A stretch of DNA of 64,000 nt from Microbacterium schleiferi (GTDB taxonomy: Bacteria > Actinomycetota > Actinomycetes > Actinomycetales > Microbacteriaceae), in contig NZ_JAJGNI010000005.1 in the NCBI RefSeq assembly GCF_020781975.1, positions 181,410-245,409 of the forward strand, read 5' to 3'. Under the pieces are notes generated by a model. The model ran no database searches, was not told the origin of the DNA, and saw only the letters and a program-made list of their open reading frames with translations. Within the stretch, counting starts at the first letter, position 1, and each line of letters starts with the position of its first letter. This document shows positions 10,805 through 18,255 of this stretch, piece by piece. The translations under genes were made by a program, and so were the position numbers.

Positions 10805-12067
10805 ATGGGACGAGGGGACGGCACGAATCGCCTCGTGTCGCCCGACGATGCTGACGACACCGGCGCCGACATCCTGCACGTCGACATGGATGCGTTCTAC
10901 GCGGCTGTCGAGGTGCTCGATGACCCGACCCTTGCAGGAAAGCCGATCATCATCGGCGCACCCGAGAGTCGGTCGGTCGTGTCCAGTGCTTCCTACGAGG
11001 CTCGCGCGTTCGGTGTTCGAGCTGCCATGCCGGTCGGGCAGGCGTTGCGCTTGTGCCCGCAGGCGATCGTCGTGCCCCCTCACTTCGATCGATACGTGGC
11101 GCTCTCGCGCGAGGTCATGCGCGTGTTCCACGAGATCACACCGCTGGTCGAACCGCTGTCGATCGACGAGGCCTTTCTCGACGTGCGCGGTGCGCGGCGC
11201 CTGTGGGGGTCTCCCGGAACGATCGCACGGATGCTTCGCGCCCGCGTGCGCGACGAGACCGGCCTGACCTGCAGCGTGGGTGCCGCCGCAACGAAGCATG
11301 TCGCGAAGATGGCCTCCACCCTGAGCAAACCCGACGGCCTTCTGATCGTCGCCGAAGCAGACACCGCGGCATTCCTCGCGCCACGGTCTGTCCGCGCGCT
11401 GTGGGGCGTGGGACCGAAGGCCGCCGAGGCGTTGGAGTCTCGAGGCATCCACACCGTGTCCGACGTCCTGGAAACGCCCCAGGCCGTCCTCGAGCGGGCC
11501 CTGGGTCCTGCGATGGGGGAGCGGGTGTGGAACCTCGCGCGGGGGCGAGATGCCCGAGCGGTCACGACAACCCGCGTGGAGAAGAGCGTCGGGCACGAAG
11601 AAACCTTCCACACCGACATCAGTGACGCCGTCGTCTTGCGTTCGGAGCTTCGGCGTCTGGCAGACCGTGTTGCGGCACGCCTGCGCGCAGCATCATGGGA
11701 AGCCGGAGCTGTCGCGATCAAGGTCCGGTTCGCCGACTTCAGCACCGTGTCCCGCTCGCGCAGCCTCCCGGAGCCGAGCTCCGTCGGCCAGCGCCTGGGG
11801 GATGTCGCCCTCGAGCTGTTCGAGGGCATCGACCAGCGACTGCCCGTGCGTCTCGTGGGCGTCCGTGCCGAGAAGCTCCGCACCCTCAGTGAGTCAGCGC
11901 CCACCCTGTGGGACGACGACGGAGAGTGGCGGCGCGTCGAATCCGCACTGGATACTGCGGCTGCCCGCTTCGGTCGAGGGGCGGTCACCCGTGCGACCCT
12001 CATCAGCGAACGCGGCGGCGGGACGCTCCCCTCGAACCCCCGCCTGCCCCGCGACGATCAGCGTTGA
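10805..12067 (+). CDS. dinB: DNA polymerase IV (DinB, Y family)
   Basis: Error-prone translesion polymerase. From the ATG at 10805 the protein has 420 residues with the Y-family active-site motifs HVDMDAFYA (D27) and SIDEAFLDV (D121, E122), a helix-hairpin-helix around WGVGPKAAEAL, and a little-finger domain (ISDAVVLRSELRRLADRV onward). A longer GTG start at 10739 is open but would run through the promoter region and inverted repeat; the GAGAAT box 6 nt before the ATG at 10805 favours the shorter form. It has no C-terminal beta-clamp motif that I can point to with confidence. Confidence 0.92.
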   Translation: MGRGDGTNRLVSPDDADDTGADILHVDMDAFYAAVEVLDDPTLAGKPIIIGAPESRSVVSSASYEARAFGVRAAMPVGQALRLCPQAIVVPPHFDRYVALSREVMRVFHEITPLVEPLSIDEAFLDVRGARRLWGSPGTIARMLRARVRDETGLTCSVGAAATKHVAKMASTLSKPDGLLIVAEADTAAFLAPRSVRALWGVGPKAAEALESRGIHTVSDVLETPQAVLERALGPAMGERVWNLARGRDARAVTTTRVEKSVGHEETFHTDISDAVVLRSELRRLADRVAARLRAASWEAGAVAIKVRFADFSTVSRSRSLPEPSSVGQRLGDVALELFEGIDQRLPVRLVGVRAEKLRTLSESAPTLWDDDGEWRRVESALDTAAARFGRGAVTRATLISERGGGTLPSNPRLPRDDQR

Positions 12068-12113
12068 CGAGGACCGGATCCACGTCGGCCTGTCCTGGAA
12101 CGCCCGGGGAAGG

Positions 12114-12125
12114 TAGCGTGGGGCC
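12114..12125 (+). promoter_or_regulatory. Leaderless-type promoter of the GerW-like gene
   Basis: TAGCGT at 12114-12119 is followed by 6 nt and the ATG at 12126, with no Shine-Dalgarno sequence. Confidence 0.5.
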
Positions 12126-12446
12126 ATGCCCAACATCGCGCTCGAACTCGGCAAGCAGGCAGCATCCTTCGGTGTCTCCGGCATCTACGGAGAACAGCAG
12201 GACGTGGATGGCATCAAGATCATTCCCGTCGCCCTCGCGTCCTCCGGCTTCGGCGGGGGCTCGGATGAGGGCGGCAACGGTGGCGGTGGGGCCGGCGGTA
12301 CGGCGATCCCGATTGGCGCGTACATTCGCCGCGGTGATGACCTGCGCTTCGAGCCCAATCTGATCTCTCTGCTTGCTGTCGGCATCCCGTTCGTGTGGGT
12401 CGCCGGGCACGTCCTCATTCGTGTCATCCGCGCCCTCAAGAAGTGA
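12126..12446 (+). CDS. GerW/YtfJ-like protein with a C-terminal membrane segment
   Basis: A 106-residue protein. The first two thirds resemble the GerW (YtfJ) family: a short VYGE-type start (SGIYGEQQDVDGIKIIPVA), a GFGGGSDEGG glycine-rich centre and a PIGAYIRR strand. The last 30 residues form a hydrophobic segment (ISLLAVGIPFVWVAGHVLI) ending in Lys/Arg, probably a membrane anchor. GerW proteins were named from spore germination, but relatives are common in non-sporulating actinobacteria, where the role is unknown. The kinase-like gene downstream overlaps it by about 26 bases. Confidence 0.6.
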   Translation: MPNIALELGKQAASFGVSGIYGEQQDVDGIKIIPVALASSGFGGGSDEGGNGGGGAGGTAIPIGAYIRRGDDLRFEPNLISLLAVGIPFVWVAGHVLIRVIRALKK

Positions 12447-13011
12447 CGATCCCGTCGGTCAGGTCCTGACCGAGGCCACCGACGCCCTGCGCGACGACAT
12501 CCTGACGCTGGGTGGCCCGGCGCCCGTCATCCTGATCGACGGGCGCAGCGGAGCCGGCAAGACGAGCCTGACGCGCCTTCTTCTGGAGCGGTGGCCGTTG
12601 GATGCCTCACCTCAGTTGCTCGCGCTGGACTCGACGTACCCGGGTTGGGACGGGCTGGATGCCGCCGTCGAGGACGTCACACGTCACGTCCTCATCCCGC
12701 ATGCCAACGGACAGCAGGGCCGGTGGCGACGGTGGGACTGGAGCGCGGGTGAGTATGCGGAGTCGTATGGCGTGGATCCGGATCTTCCGCTCGTGATCGA
12801 AGGATCCGGCATCCTCACCCCGACGACCGCTGCGCTCGCGAGCGTTCGCGTGTGGGTCGAATCGCCGGCGGACTCCCGACGAGAACGGGCCCTGGAGCGC
12901 GACGGGGACACGTACCGACCACACTGGGAGCGGTGGGCGCGCCAGGAGGATCGCCACATCACTCGTGACGACCCGGCAGCACACGCAACGCGGGTCTTCG
13001 TCGTTCCGTGA
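12421..13011 (+). CDS. Small P-loop kinase (uridine kinase-like)
   Basis: A 196-residue P-loop protein with Walker A GRSGAGKTS at residues 41-49, a DST/YPGWDGL substrate-side motif, and an Arg-rich lid region near RRERALERDGD. It resembles the short, uncharacterised AAA/uridine-kinase-like ATPases of Micrococcales. The substrate is unknown. The GTG at 12421, inside the end of the preceding gene, is the start that best fits; an ATG at 12373 is possible but would make a longer overlap and a tail unlike the family. Confidence 0.65.
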   Translation: MSSAPSRSDDPVGQVLTEATDALRDDILTLGGPAPVILIDGRSGAGKTSLTRLLLERWPLDASPQLLALDSTYPGWDGLDAAVEDVTRHVLIPHANGQQGRWRRWDWSAGEYAESYGVDPDLPLVIEGSGILTPTTAALASVRVWVESPADSRRERALERDGDTYRPHWERWARQEDRHITRDDPAAHATRVFVVP

Positions 13012-13032
13012 GCCGATCGGTGCCTGGTCTCG

Positions 13033-13542
13033 TCAGGTGCCGCGGGGATCGGAATCTGCGTCGATCGCGCTAATGAGGCTGTCGAGGCGGTAGCCGAGCC
13101 AGTCGTAGATCCCGAAACGCGGATCAGAGGCATCGTGGTCGTCATCGGCCTGAATCCCGAGCCTCGTCGCGAGTACGAGCCGAATCGCCGACAGCGTGCG
13201 CAGCAACGCGCTCACATCAGCTGCGCTTGCGTGCACGACGACCTCCTCCGTGAGCGCCGGGTCGTCGGATGCGATCGGCATGGCGGGTAGCGTCGGGCGC
13301 AGGATGCCGAGAACAGTCTCGGCATCCGTGTGACGGCGGTCCAGCAGCTCGCGCTCGGTCAAGCGGCGGAACTCGCGAGCTGCGGCGTCATCGTCGAGAT
13401 ACCCCTCGGGAACGAGGCGTGCCACGGCATCATCGCTTGATGCGTCTGTCGTGGCGTCGAGGAGGTCCCGGAACTGCTCCGTCATCTGCGAGAGGTGCAG
13501 AGCCTCGATCCGCGTGATGGCCATCACGAGTTCGCGGGTCAT
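13033..13542 (-). CDS. DUF2017 family protein
   Basis: A 169-residue protein of the DUF2017 family, which in actinobacteria almost always follows clpS. Features are the N-terminal EALHLSQMTEQFRDLL segment, the PEGYLDDDAAAREFRRLTE motif and the C-terminal YDWLGYRLDSLI motif. The ATG overlaps the clpS stop by 4 bases, implying translational coupling. Function is unknown; the constant link to clpS suggests a role around the N-degron/Clp pathway. Confidence 0.88.
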   Translation of the reverse strand: MTRELVMAITRIEALHLSQMTEQFRDLLDATTDASSDDAVARLVPEGYLDDDAAAREFRRLTERELLDRRHTDAETVLGILRPTLPAMPIASDDPALTEEVVVHASAADVSALLRTLSAIRLVLATRLGIQADDDHDASDPRFGIYDWLGYRLDSLISAIDADSDPRGT

Positions 13543-13832
13543 GCCGGAGCCCTCCGCACCGTCGCCGAGAGCCCGTAGTCATGCATCGCGTGAACGTGGA
13601 GCTCCATCTGCTCGCGCGCACCTTCGGCCACTACGGCATGGCCCTCATGATGCACGGCGAGCATCAGTGATTCGGCCCGCTCGGCGCTGAACCCGAAGTA
13701 GCTCCGAAAGACATGGGTGACGTAGCTCATCAGGTTGACCGGGTCGTTCCACACGACTGTCTGCCACGGCGTTTCAGCGGCGCGGAGCGTGTCGACATCC
13801 TCATCGGCTCGAGGCAGTGTCGCGCTGTTCAT
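13539..13832 (-). CDS. clpS: ATP-dependent Clp protease adaptor ClpS
   Basis: ClpS delivers N-degron substrates to the Clp ATPase. The core motifs are present: TVVWNDPVNLMSYVTHVF (the NDP-x-N-x-M substrate pocket), the EAESLMLAVHHEG-type helix (here RAESLMLAVHHEG) and the C-terminal GLSATVRR strand. Two ATGs three codons apart are possible; the one at 13832 overlaps the preceding stop as TGATG, typical of coupling, while the ATG at 13841 gives a 100-residue protein. It sits in a zincin-clpS-DUF2017 operon; ClpP and ClpX genes are 27-30 kb downstream. Confidence 0.93.
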   Translation of the reverse strand: MNSATLPRADEDVDTLRAAETPWQTVVWNDPVNLMSYVTHVFRSYFGFSAERAESLMLAVHHEGHAVVAEGAREQMELHVHAMHDYGLSATVRRAPA

Positions 13833-14182
13833 CAAGCCCATCCCAACTCGTGGAGCCGGTCGTCGTCAATCCCGTAGAAGTGCGCGATCTCGTGCACGAG
13901 AGTCGTATGGATCTCGGCGCGAAGGTCGTCCAGATCGTCGCACGCTGCCAGGTGCGCTTCGCGATAGACGATGATCCGGTCCGGAAGCTCACCCACGCCA
14001 TATCGATCGCGTTCGGTCAGCGCCCACCCGTCGTAGAGCCCGAGGAGGTCCAGGGAACCGTCCTCGCCGCGGTCTTCGACGACGAAGATGACGTTGTCCA
14101 GTCCGTCGACCATGTCATCGGGAAGTCGGTCGAGTTCTTCGACGACCAGGCGCTCGAACGCGTCGGCATCCATCTCGACCAT
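13832..14182 (-). CDS. Metallopeptidase-family zincin (HExxH, DUF1025 type)
   Basis: A small predicted zinc protein of about 116 residues with the zincin motif LVHEIAHFYGI; His, Glu and His would bind zinc and polarise water. This is the MMP_TTHA0227/DUF1025 family of minimal metalloproteases common in actinobacteria, whose substrates are unknown. Upstream ATGs at 14209 and 14173 are also possible; 14209 lies only 5 bases beyond the 3' end of tRNA-Arg, so the gene may be co-transcribed with the tRNA. It overlaps clpS by one base. Confidence 0.82.
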   Translation of the reverse strand: MVEMDADAFERLVVEELDRLPDDMVDGLDNVIFVVEDRGEDGSLDLLGLYDGWALTERDRYGVGELPDRIIVYREAHLAACDDLDDLRAEIHTTLVHEIAHFYGIDDDRLHELGWA

Positions 14183-14213
14183 CGTGCCCCGCGCCTTCCC
14201 GCCACTCATCTCG

Positions 14214-14286
14214 TGCCCCCGACTGGACTCGAACCAGTAACCGTCGGATTAGAAGGCCGATGCTCTATCCATTGAGCTACGGAGGC
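14214..14286 (-). tRNA. tRNA-Arg (anticodon TCT)
   Basis: A 73-base cloverleaf on the minus strand with acceptor GCCTCCG pairing with CGGGGGC (one G-T), D arm with GGAT loop, anticodon loop CTTCTAA giving TCT for AGA codons, and T arm with GGTTCGAGTCC. The discriminator is A. CCA is not encoded. The zincin gene follows within a few bases on the same strand. Confidence 0.95.
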
Positions 14287-14336
14287 GCATCAACCAGATT
14301 ACCGGGAGCCGCCGCAGTAGCCGGGAGCGCCCGCTC

Positions 14337-14349
14337 TAGGATGGGCGGC
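14337..14349 (+). promoter_or_regulatory. Leaderless-type promoter of orn
   Basis: TAGGAT at 14337-14342 lies 7 nt before the ATG at 14350. This argues for that ATG rather than the one at 14341, which is inside the box. Confidence 0.5.
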
Positions 14350-14973
14350 ATGGCTTCGAGCGAGAACGACCGGCTGGTGTGGATCGACTGTGAGATGACC
14401 GGACTGGACCTCGCCGTCGACGAACTCGTCGAGATCGCGGTGATCGTCACCGATTTCGAGTTGCGCCCGCTGGATCCCGGCTTCCAGATCGTTATCAAAC
14501 CTGACGCTTCTGCGCTGGCGAACATGAATGACTTCGTCACCGCCATGCACGAGAAGTCCGGACTGCTCGAGGCGATCCCGAACGGCGTCAGCGTCGCAGA
14601 GGCCGAATTCGAGGTTCTCGAGTACATCCAGCGCTTTGTTCCCCTCGAGGGCAAGGCGCCGTTGGCCGGAAACACGATCGGGACTGACCGGATGTTCCTC
14701 GCGAAGTACATGCCCCGCGTCGATCGGTGGCTGCACTACCGCAACGTCGATGTGTCGAGCATCAAGGAACTGGCCAGGCGCTGGTACCCACGCGCATACA
14801 TCCACGCCCCGGCGAAGGATGGCGGCCACCGCGCGCTCGCCGACATCAGCGAATCGCTGCGCGAGCTGGCGTATTACCGCAGCGTCGTGTTCGTTCCCGA
14901 ACCGGGTCCGACCAGCGATGAGGCCAAGCAGGCAGCGGCTGTCGCCGTGTCGGCGTTCGCCCCCGGCGTGTGA
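14350..14973 (+). CDS. orn: Oligoribonuclease
   Basis: Degrades 2-5 nt RNAs, including pGpG, to mononucleotides at the end of RNA decay. The 207-residue DEDDh exonuclease has WIDCEMTGLD (D13, E15), the TDRMFLAKYMP aspartate motif, the VDVSSIKEL segment and the HRALADI His-Asp motif. Full length for bacterial Orn. It lies alone between tRNA-Arg (opposite strand) and tRNA-His. The start at 14350 is set by the promoter box and matches the usual N-terminus of the family. Confidence 0.96.
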   Translation: MASSENDRLVWIDCEMTGLDLAVDELVEIAVIVTDFELRPLDPGFQIVIKPDASALANMNDFVTAMHEKSGLLEAIPNGVSVAEAEFEVLEYIQRFVPLEGKAPLAGNTIGTDRMFLAKYMPRVDRWLHYRNVDVSSIKELARRWYPRAYIHAPAKDGGHRALADISESLRELAYYRSVVFVPEPGPTSDEAKQAAAVAVSAFAPGV

Positions 14974-15008
14974 GAGAATCTTTTGGTTGCGCACTCCGGT
15001 GTGCACAT

Positions 15009-15085
15009 GGTGGCTATAGCTCAGTTGGTAGAGCACCGCGTTGTGGTCGCGGGGGTCGCGGGTTCAAGCCCCGTTAGCCACCCCA
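15009..15085 (+). tRNA. tRNA-His (anticodon GTG)
   Basis: Acceptor GTGGCTA pairs with TAGCCAC, the extra 5' G (G-1, base 15009) faces C73, the anticodon loop TTGTGGT reads GTG, and the T arm has GGTTCAAGCC. CCA is encoded at 15083-15085. The G-1:C73 pair is the identity element for histidyl-tRNA synthetase. Confidence 0.95.
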
Positions 15086-15092
15086 CGTATTC

Positions 15093-15725
15093 CTACCTCG
15101 GTGACGCGAGGGGAGTGGTCGGCGCCGCTACCAGCCGCGATGTCGCCCGCGTGCGAGCGGTGTCGAACAGCGGCAAGGTGAGGTGTACCAGCGGGCCGAT
15201 GGTCGCCGCGAACAGGACGGTCCCGAGCCCGACGGTGCCTCCCAGCAGCCACCCGATTACCAGCACGGTGAGCTCGACGCTGGCGCGAGCTGCCCAGATC
15301 GGCATCCCGAACCGGCTGCGCAGGCCGGTCATCAGGCCGTCGCGGGGACCCGGCCCGAAGTGCGCGCCGATGTACAGCCCCGAGGCGACGGCGACGAGCA
15401 GGATGCCGCTTACGAGCACCGCAAGCTGCGCGAGGAATCCCGTGATCGGTGGCAGGACCCAGAGGGTGACCTGCATCGCGGTTCCGACGACGAGGATGTT
15501 GGCCACGGTGCCGATGCCGGGGCGTTGGCGCAGCGGAATCCAGAGAAGCAGGATCAACAGGCCGAGGATGTTCGTCATCCACCCGACGCCGATACCGGTT
15601 CTGATCGACAGGCCCTCGGCCAGCACAGTCCAGGGGTCGACGCCCAGTCCAGCATCAACCGTCAGCGCAGCTCCGGCCCCGTAGAGGGGGAGCCCGATGA
15701 GAAGTTGCAGGATGCGGCGCGGCAT
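15093..15725 (-). CDS. YczE-family membrane protein
   Basis: A 210-residue integral membrane protein with about five transmembrane helices. It has the YczE/YitT-like N-terminal pattern LIGLPLYGAGAALTVDAGLGVDPWTVLAEGLS and the conserved GPGPRDGLMTGL motif. YczE proteins are typically coded next to and opposite a MocR regulator (YczR), exactly the arrangement here. Transport function is suspected but unproven. The ATG at 15725 gives the family N-terminus; the open frame extends further but lacks similarity. Confidence 0.85.
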   Translation of the reverse strand: MPRRILQLLIGLPLYGAGAALTVDAGLGVDPWTVLAEGLSIRTGIGVGWMTNILGLLILLLWIPLRQRPGIGTVANILVVGTAMQVTLWVLPPITGFLAQLAVLVSGILLVAVASGLYIGAHFGPGPRDGLMTGLRSRFGMPIWAARASVELTVLVIGWLLGGTVGLGTVLFAATIGPLVHLTLPLFDTARTRATSRLVAAPTTPLASPR

Positions 15726-15746
15726 GGCACCATCCAAGACCAGAAG

Positions 15747-15767
15747 TGGACTGACGTGACCAGTCCA
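15747..15767. promoter_or_regulatory. Operator candidate between yczE and the MocR gene
   Basis: Arms TGGACTG (15747-15753) and CAGTCCA (15761-15767) are perfectly complementary around 7 bases. The repeat lies in the only intergenic space of the divergent pair, 21 bases from the yczE ATG and 18 bases from the MocR gene. MocR-type regulators bind such paired sites and often control their divergent neighbour. Confidence 0.5.
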
Positions 15768-15784
15768 ATCGGGAAGGAGTGGCC

Positions 15785-17209
15785 GTGGAGTCCCGAATGT
15801 CCGCGCGATCACTGACCCTCGCACTGGGCGGATGGCGCACGCGCGAACCGGCTTACGAGGCGCTCGCCGACGGCATCCGTCTGCTCTGCTTGGACAACCG
15901 CATCGCGCCCAGGACCGCGCTTCCGGCTGAGCGCGAACTCGCCACCGCACTTCGAATCAGTCGCAGCACCGTCTCGATGGCCTATCAGAGCCTTCGCGAC
16001 TCCGGGCACATCAGCAGCCTGCGGGGGTCGGGAAGCGTCACCCTTCCGCTCGGCCGGCGCGAGGTCGCGAGGGTGCTCGGAACTGACGGCACCATCGACC
16101 TCCAGCAGGCGAGCCCCCCAGCTTGGCCCGGGCTTGCGGGTCACATGGCCGAGGTTGCGGCCGATGCCGCGACCCTCGCCTCGCGCTCGGGGTACGACGT
16201 CCTCGGTCGCGCTGAGCTGCGCGAAGCCATCGCCGAGCTGTTCCGCGCTCGGGGACTGCCGACCGAGTCTCGCCAGATCATGATCACCGCCGGTGCCCAG
16301 AGCGCGATCCACCTGCTTGCGAGCGTGCTCATCGGACGCGGCGATCGCGTCGCGATCGAGACCCCCACGTATCCGCATGCAGCCGACGCACTCCGTCGCG
16401 CCGGCGGGCGGCTCGTCGGCATCCCGGTAGCGGCCGAAAGCGGATGGGATCTCGAGCGCGTCGCCGAGTCCTTCGCTCGCACCCGCCCCTCCCTTGCCTA
16501 CCTCATGCCCGACTTCCAGAACCCGACGGGCCGCAGTATGTCGGCGTACGAGCGCGAGACCATCATGACGGCTGCACAGCGCTCTGGAACCCTCCTGGCG
16601 ATCGACGAGACGACCGCCGACCTCGACATCGATCGAGGATCCCAGGACCGCGGTTTCCAGGCGACCGATGAATCCCTCGTGGTGCGCGTCGGGTCGCTCG
16701 GCAAGACCGTGTGGGGAGGTTTGCGTGTCGGGTGGATACGGACCGACCATGACCTCATCGACCGGCTCGTGCAGGAACGCCCGGCGTACGACCTCGGTAC
16801 ACCGGAGTTCGAACAGGCAGTGGCAACCGGGCTGATTCCGCGGCTGCCCGAGATCGCGCGACATCGCGGTGAGTTCCTGCGCGAGGGACGGGATGCGCTG
16901 GTCTCAGCGCTGGCGGAACGGCTGCCGGAGTGGCGCGTGCCCTCGGTTGATGGGGGAGTCGCCCTCTGGGTCGAGCTGAACGCGCCATTGAGTTCGGCGC
17001 TGGTGCTCCAAGCCAGGACGGCCGGACTGCTCCTGTCGGCCGGTCCGAGGTTCGCGCCAGATGGCGGAAACGAACGGCACCTACGCATTCCGTTTACCGC
17101 ACCCCCCGGCGACCTGCGCCGGGCCGTCGAGATTCTTGCGGACGTCTGGCCGGGCGTGCTTCGAGATGCTCCGCACGGTGTCCGGGACCTCTGGAGCTCA
17201 CCGGTCTGA
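15785..17209 (+). CDS. MocR-type regulator: GntR HTH fused to aminotransferase-like domain
   Basis: A 474-residue PLP-dependent regulator. The first 80 residues are a GntR winged helix (PAERELATALRISRSTVSMAYQSL), the rest is a class I aminotransferase fold with the SGTLLAIDETTADL aspartate region and the PLP lysine in VGSLGKTVWGGLRVGW. Such proteins sense PLP or amino-compound ligands. Divergent to yczE, so it most likely corresponds to YczR. GTG at 15785 is chosen because GGAAGGAG (15772-15779) lies 5 bases before it; GTG 15779 overlaps that site. Confidence 0.88.
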   Translation: MESRMSARSLTLALGGWRTREPAYEALADGIRLLCLDNRIAPRTALPAERELATALRISRSTVSMAYQSLRDSGHISSLRGSGSVTLPLGRREVARVLGTDGTIDLQQASPPAWPGLAGHMAEVAADAATLASRSGYDVLGRAELREAIAELFRARGLPTESRQIMITAGAQSAIHLLASVLIGRGDRVAIETPTYPHAADALRRAGGRLVGIPVAAESGWDLERVAESFARTRPSLAYLMPDFQNPTGRSMSAYERETIMTAAQRSGTLLAIDETTADLDIDRGSQDRGFQATDESLVVRVGSLGKTVWGGLRVGWIRTDHDLIDRLVQERPAYDLGTPEFEQAVATGLIPRLPEIARHRGEFLREGRDALVSALAERLPEWRVPSVDGGVALWVELNAPLSSALVLQARTAGLLLSAGPRFAPDGGNERHLRIPFTAPPGDLRRAVEILADVWPGVLRDAPHGVRDLWSSPV

Positions 17210-17231
17210 GTCGCCGACCTCGGGACAGACG

Positions 17232-17450
17232 TCAGGTCGACAGCAGGAGGGCCTCGACGGCGTCATCGCGGCTCCAGAACCGTCCGAGCGCATGGAATTG
17301 CCTGTCACTCGGGTGGAAGCGTTTCACCGCGAAGTGCTCACCCTGAGCGTCGCGATCGACGCGCAGGTGACCGATCGGCCCGCGGCCCGCATCAACGACG
17401 CGCCAGGCGTCGATCCCGATCGGCACGAGCTGTATCTGTGAGGTCTGCAT
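17232..17450 (-). CDS. Small hypothetical protein (72 residues)
   Basis: A short soluble protein with a regular pattern seen in small Microbacteriaceae proteins: QIQLVPIGIDAWRVVD, then GHLRV, EHFAVKRF and a C-terminal WSRDDAVEAL helix. It may form a small beta-sheet domain; no function is known. The ATG at 17450 has GGGAGA 5 bases upstream; an ATG at 17474 with GGAGG 8 bases upstream would add 8 residues. It is convergent with the MocR gene. Confidence 0.6.
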   Translation of the reverse strand: MQTSQIQLVPIGIDAWRVVDAGRGPIGHLRVDRDAQGEHFAVKRFHPSDRQFHALGRFWSRDDAVEALLLST

Positions 17451-17521
17451 CAGTGTCTCCCTGAGATCGAACATAGATCCGACCTCCGACACATCGCAGG
17501 GAACAGCAATACGCGCGAGAC

Positions 17522-17560
17522 TGTTGTTGCCAGTGGCGCCGAGAACCCGGCGCCACAACA
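17522..17560 (+). promoter_or_regulatory. Hairpin immediately before the msrA ribosome-binding site
   Basis: TGGCGCC (17534-17540) and GGCGCCA (17549-17555) form a perfect stem with an 8-base loop, and TGTTG/CAACA can extend it. AAGGAG begins right after it, so folding could modulate access to the msrA start. No sensor function can be assigned. Confidence 0.35.
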
Positions 17561-17570
17561 AGGAGAAATC

Positions 17571-18095
17571 ATGCACACGTTCGTTCTCGCAGGCGGCTGC
17601 TTCTGGTGTCTCGACGCGGCGTACCGCGCTCTTCGCGGAGTGTCGTCGGTCGTTTCGGGGTATGTCGGCGGCACCGTCGAGAACCCCTCCTATGAGCAGG
17701 TCTGCACGGGCCGTACCGGGCACGCCGAGGCCGTCGCCGTCACCTTCGATCCCGACGTCATCTCGGACGACGTCATCCTGGATGCCTTCTTCACGATGCA
17801 CGATCCGCGACAGCTGAACCGACAGGGAAACGACATCGGAACCCAGTACCGCAGCGCGATGTTTCCCGCCGACGATCATCAGCGGGAGCTCTTCGAGGCT
17901 GCGCGCGATCGCGCGGCTGAGTGGTGGGACGGCGGAATCGTCACGACGATCGAGCCCCTCGGTGAGTTCTACGCCGCGGAGGAGTATCACCAGGACTTCT
18001 TCGCGAAGAACCCCACGCAGGGGTACTGCCTGGCGGTCGCCGTCCCCAAGGTGAACAAGGTGCGGGCGCGCTTCGCGGAGTATGTGACGGCCTGA
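17571..18095 (+). CDS. msrA: Peptide-methionine (S)-S-oxide reductase MsrA
   Basis: Repairs oxidised methionine. The 174-residue protein has the catalytic GGCFWCLD motif (C10, with C13 two residues on), the SGYVGG and GTQYRSAMF signatures and a late cysteine in TQGYCLAV that can act as resolving residue. The Shine-Dalgarno AAGGAG is 6 bases before the ATG. It is a stand-alone gene; no msrB is seen beside it. Confidence 0.96.
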   Translation: MHTFVLAGGCFWCLDAAYRALRGVSSVVSGYVGGTVENPSYEQVCTGRTGHAEAVAVTFDPDVISDDVILDAFFTMHDPRQLNRQGNDIGTQYRSAMFPADDHQRELFEAARDRAAEWWDGGIVTTIEPLGEFYAAEEYHQDFFAKNPTQGYCLAVAVPKVNKVRARFAEYVTA

Positions 18096-18108
18096 GCCTT
18101 CCTCCCCA

Positions 18109-18155
18109 GCCGCCCCGGCGCGCCACCTGTGCACCTCTCGGCAGCGCGGGGCGGC
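18109..18155 (+). terminator. Possible msrA terminator hairpin
   Basis: GCCGCCCC (18109-18116) and GGGGCGGC (18148-18155) are perfect arms 14 bases past the msrA stop, with a 31-base loop. Without a T-run the assignment is tentative. Confidence 0.35.
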
Positions 18156-18187
18156 ATAGCTCCCGCTGATCGGCGAGCCTGATCTCG

Positions 18188-18241
18188 GCGCTGGTACCCG
18201 ACGGGCACTCGGGTACCAGCGCAGCCCGGAACCGATCCGGG
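18188..18241 (+). promoter_or_regulatory. Two hairpins upstream of ssb
   Basis: The first has perfect 14-base arms (18188-18201 and 18209-18222, containing CTGGTACCCGA) and a 7-base loop. The second is CCCGGA/TCCGGG (18225-18241) and ends just before the ssb Shine-Dalgarno. They may be a terminator for msrA, or a structured leader for ssb. Confidence 0.5.
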
Positions 18242-18255
18242 CGGGAAAGGGAGAA

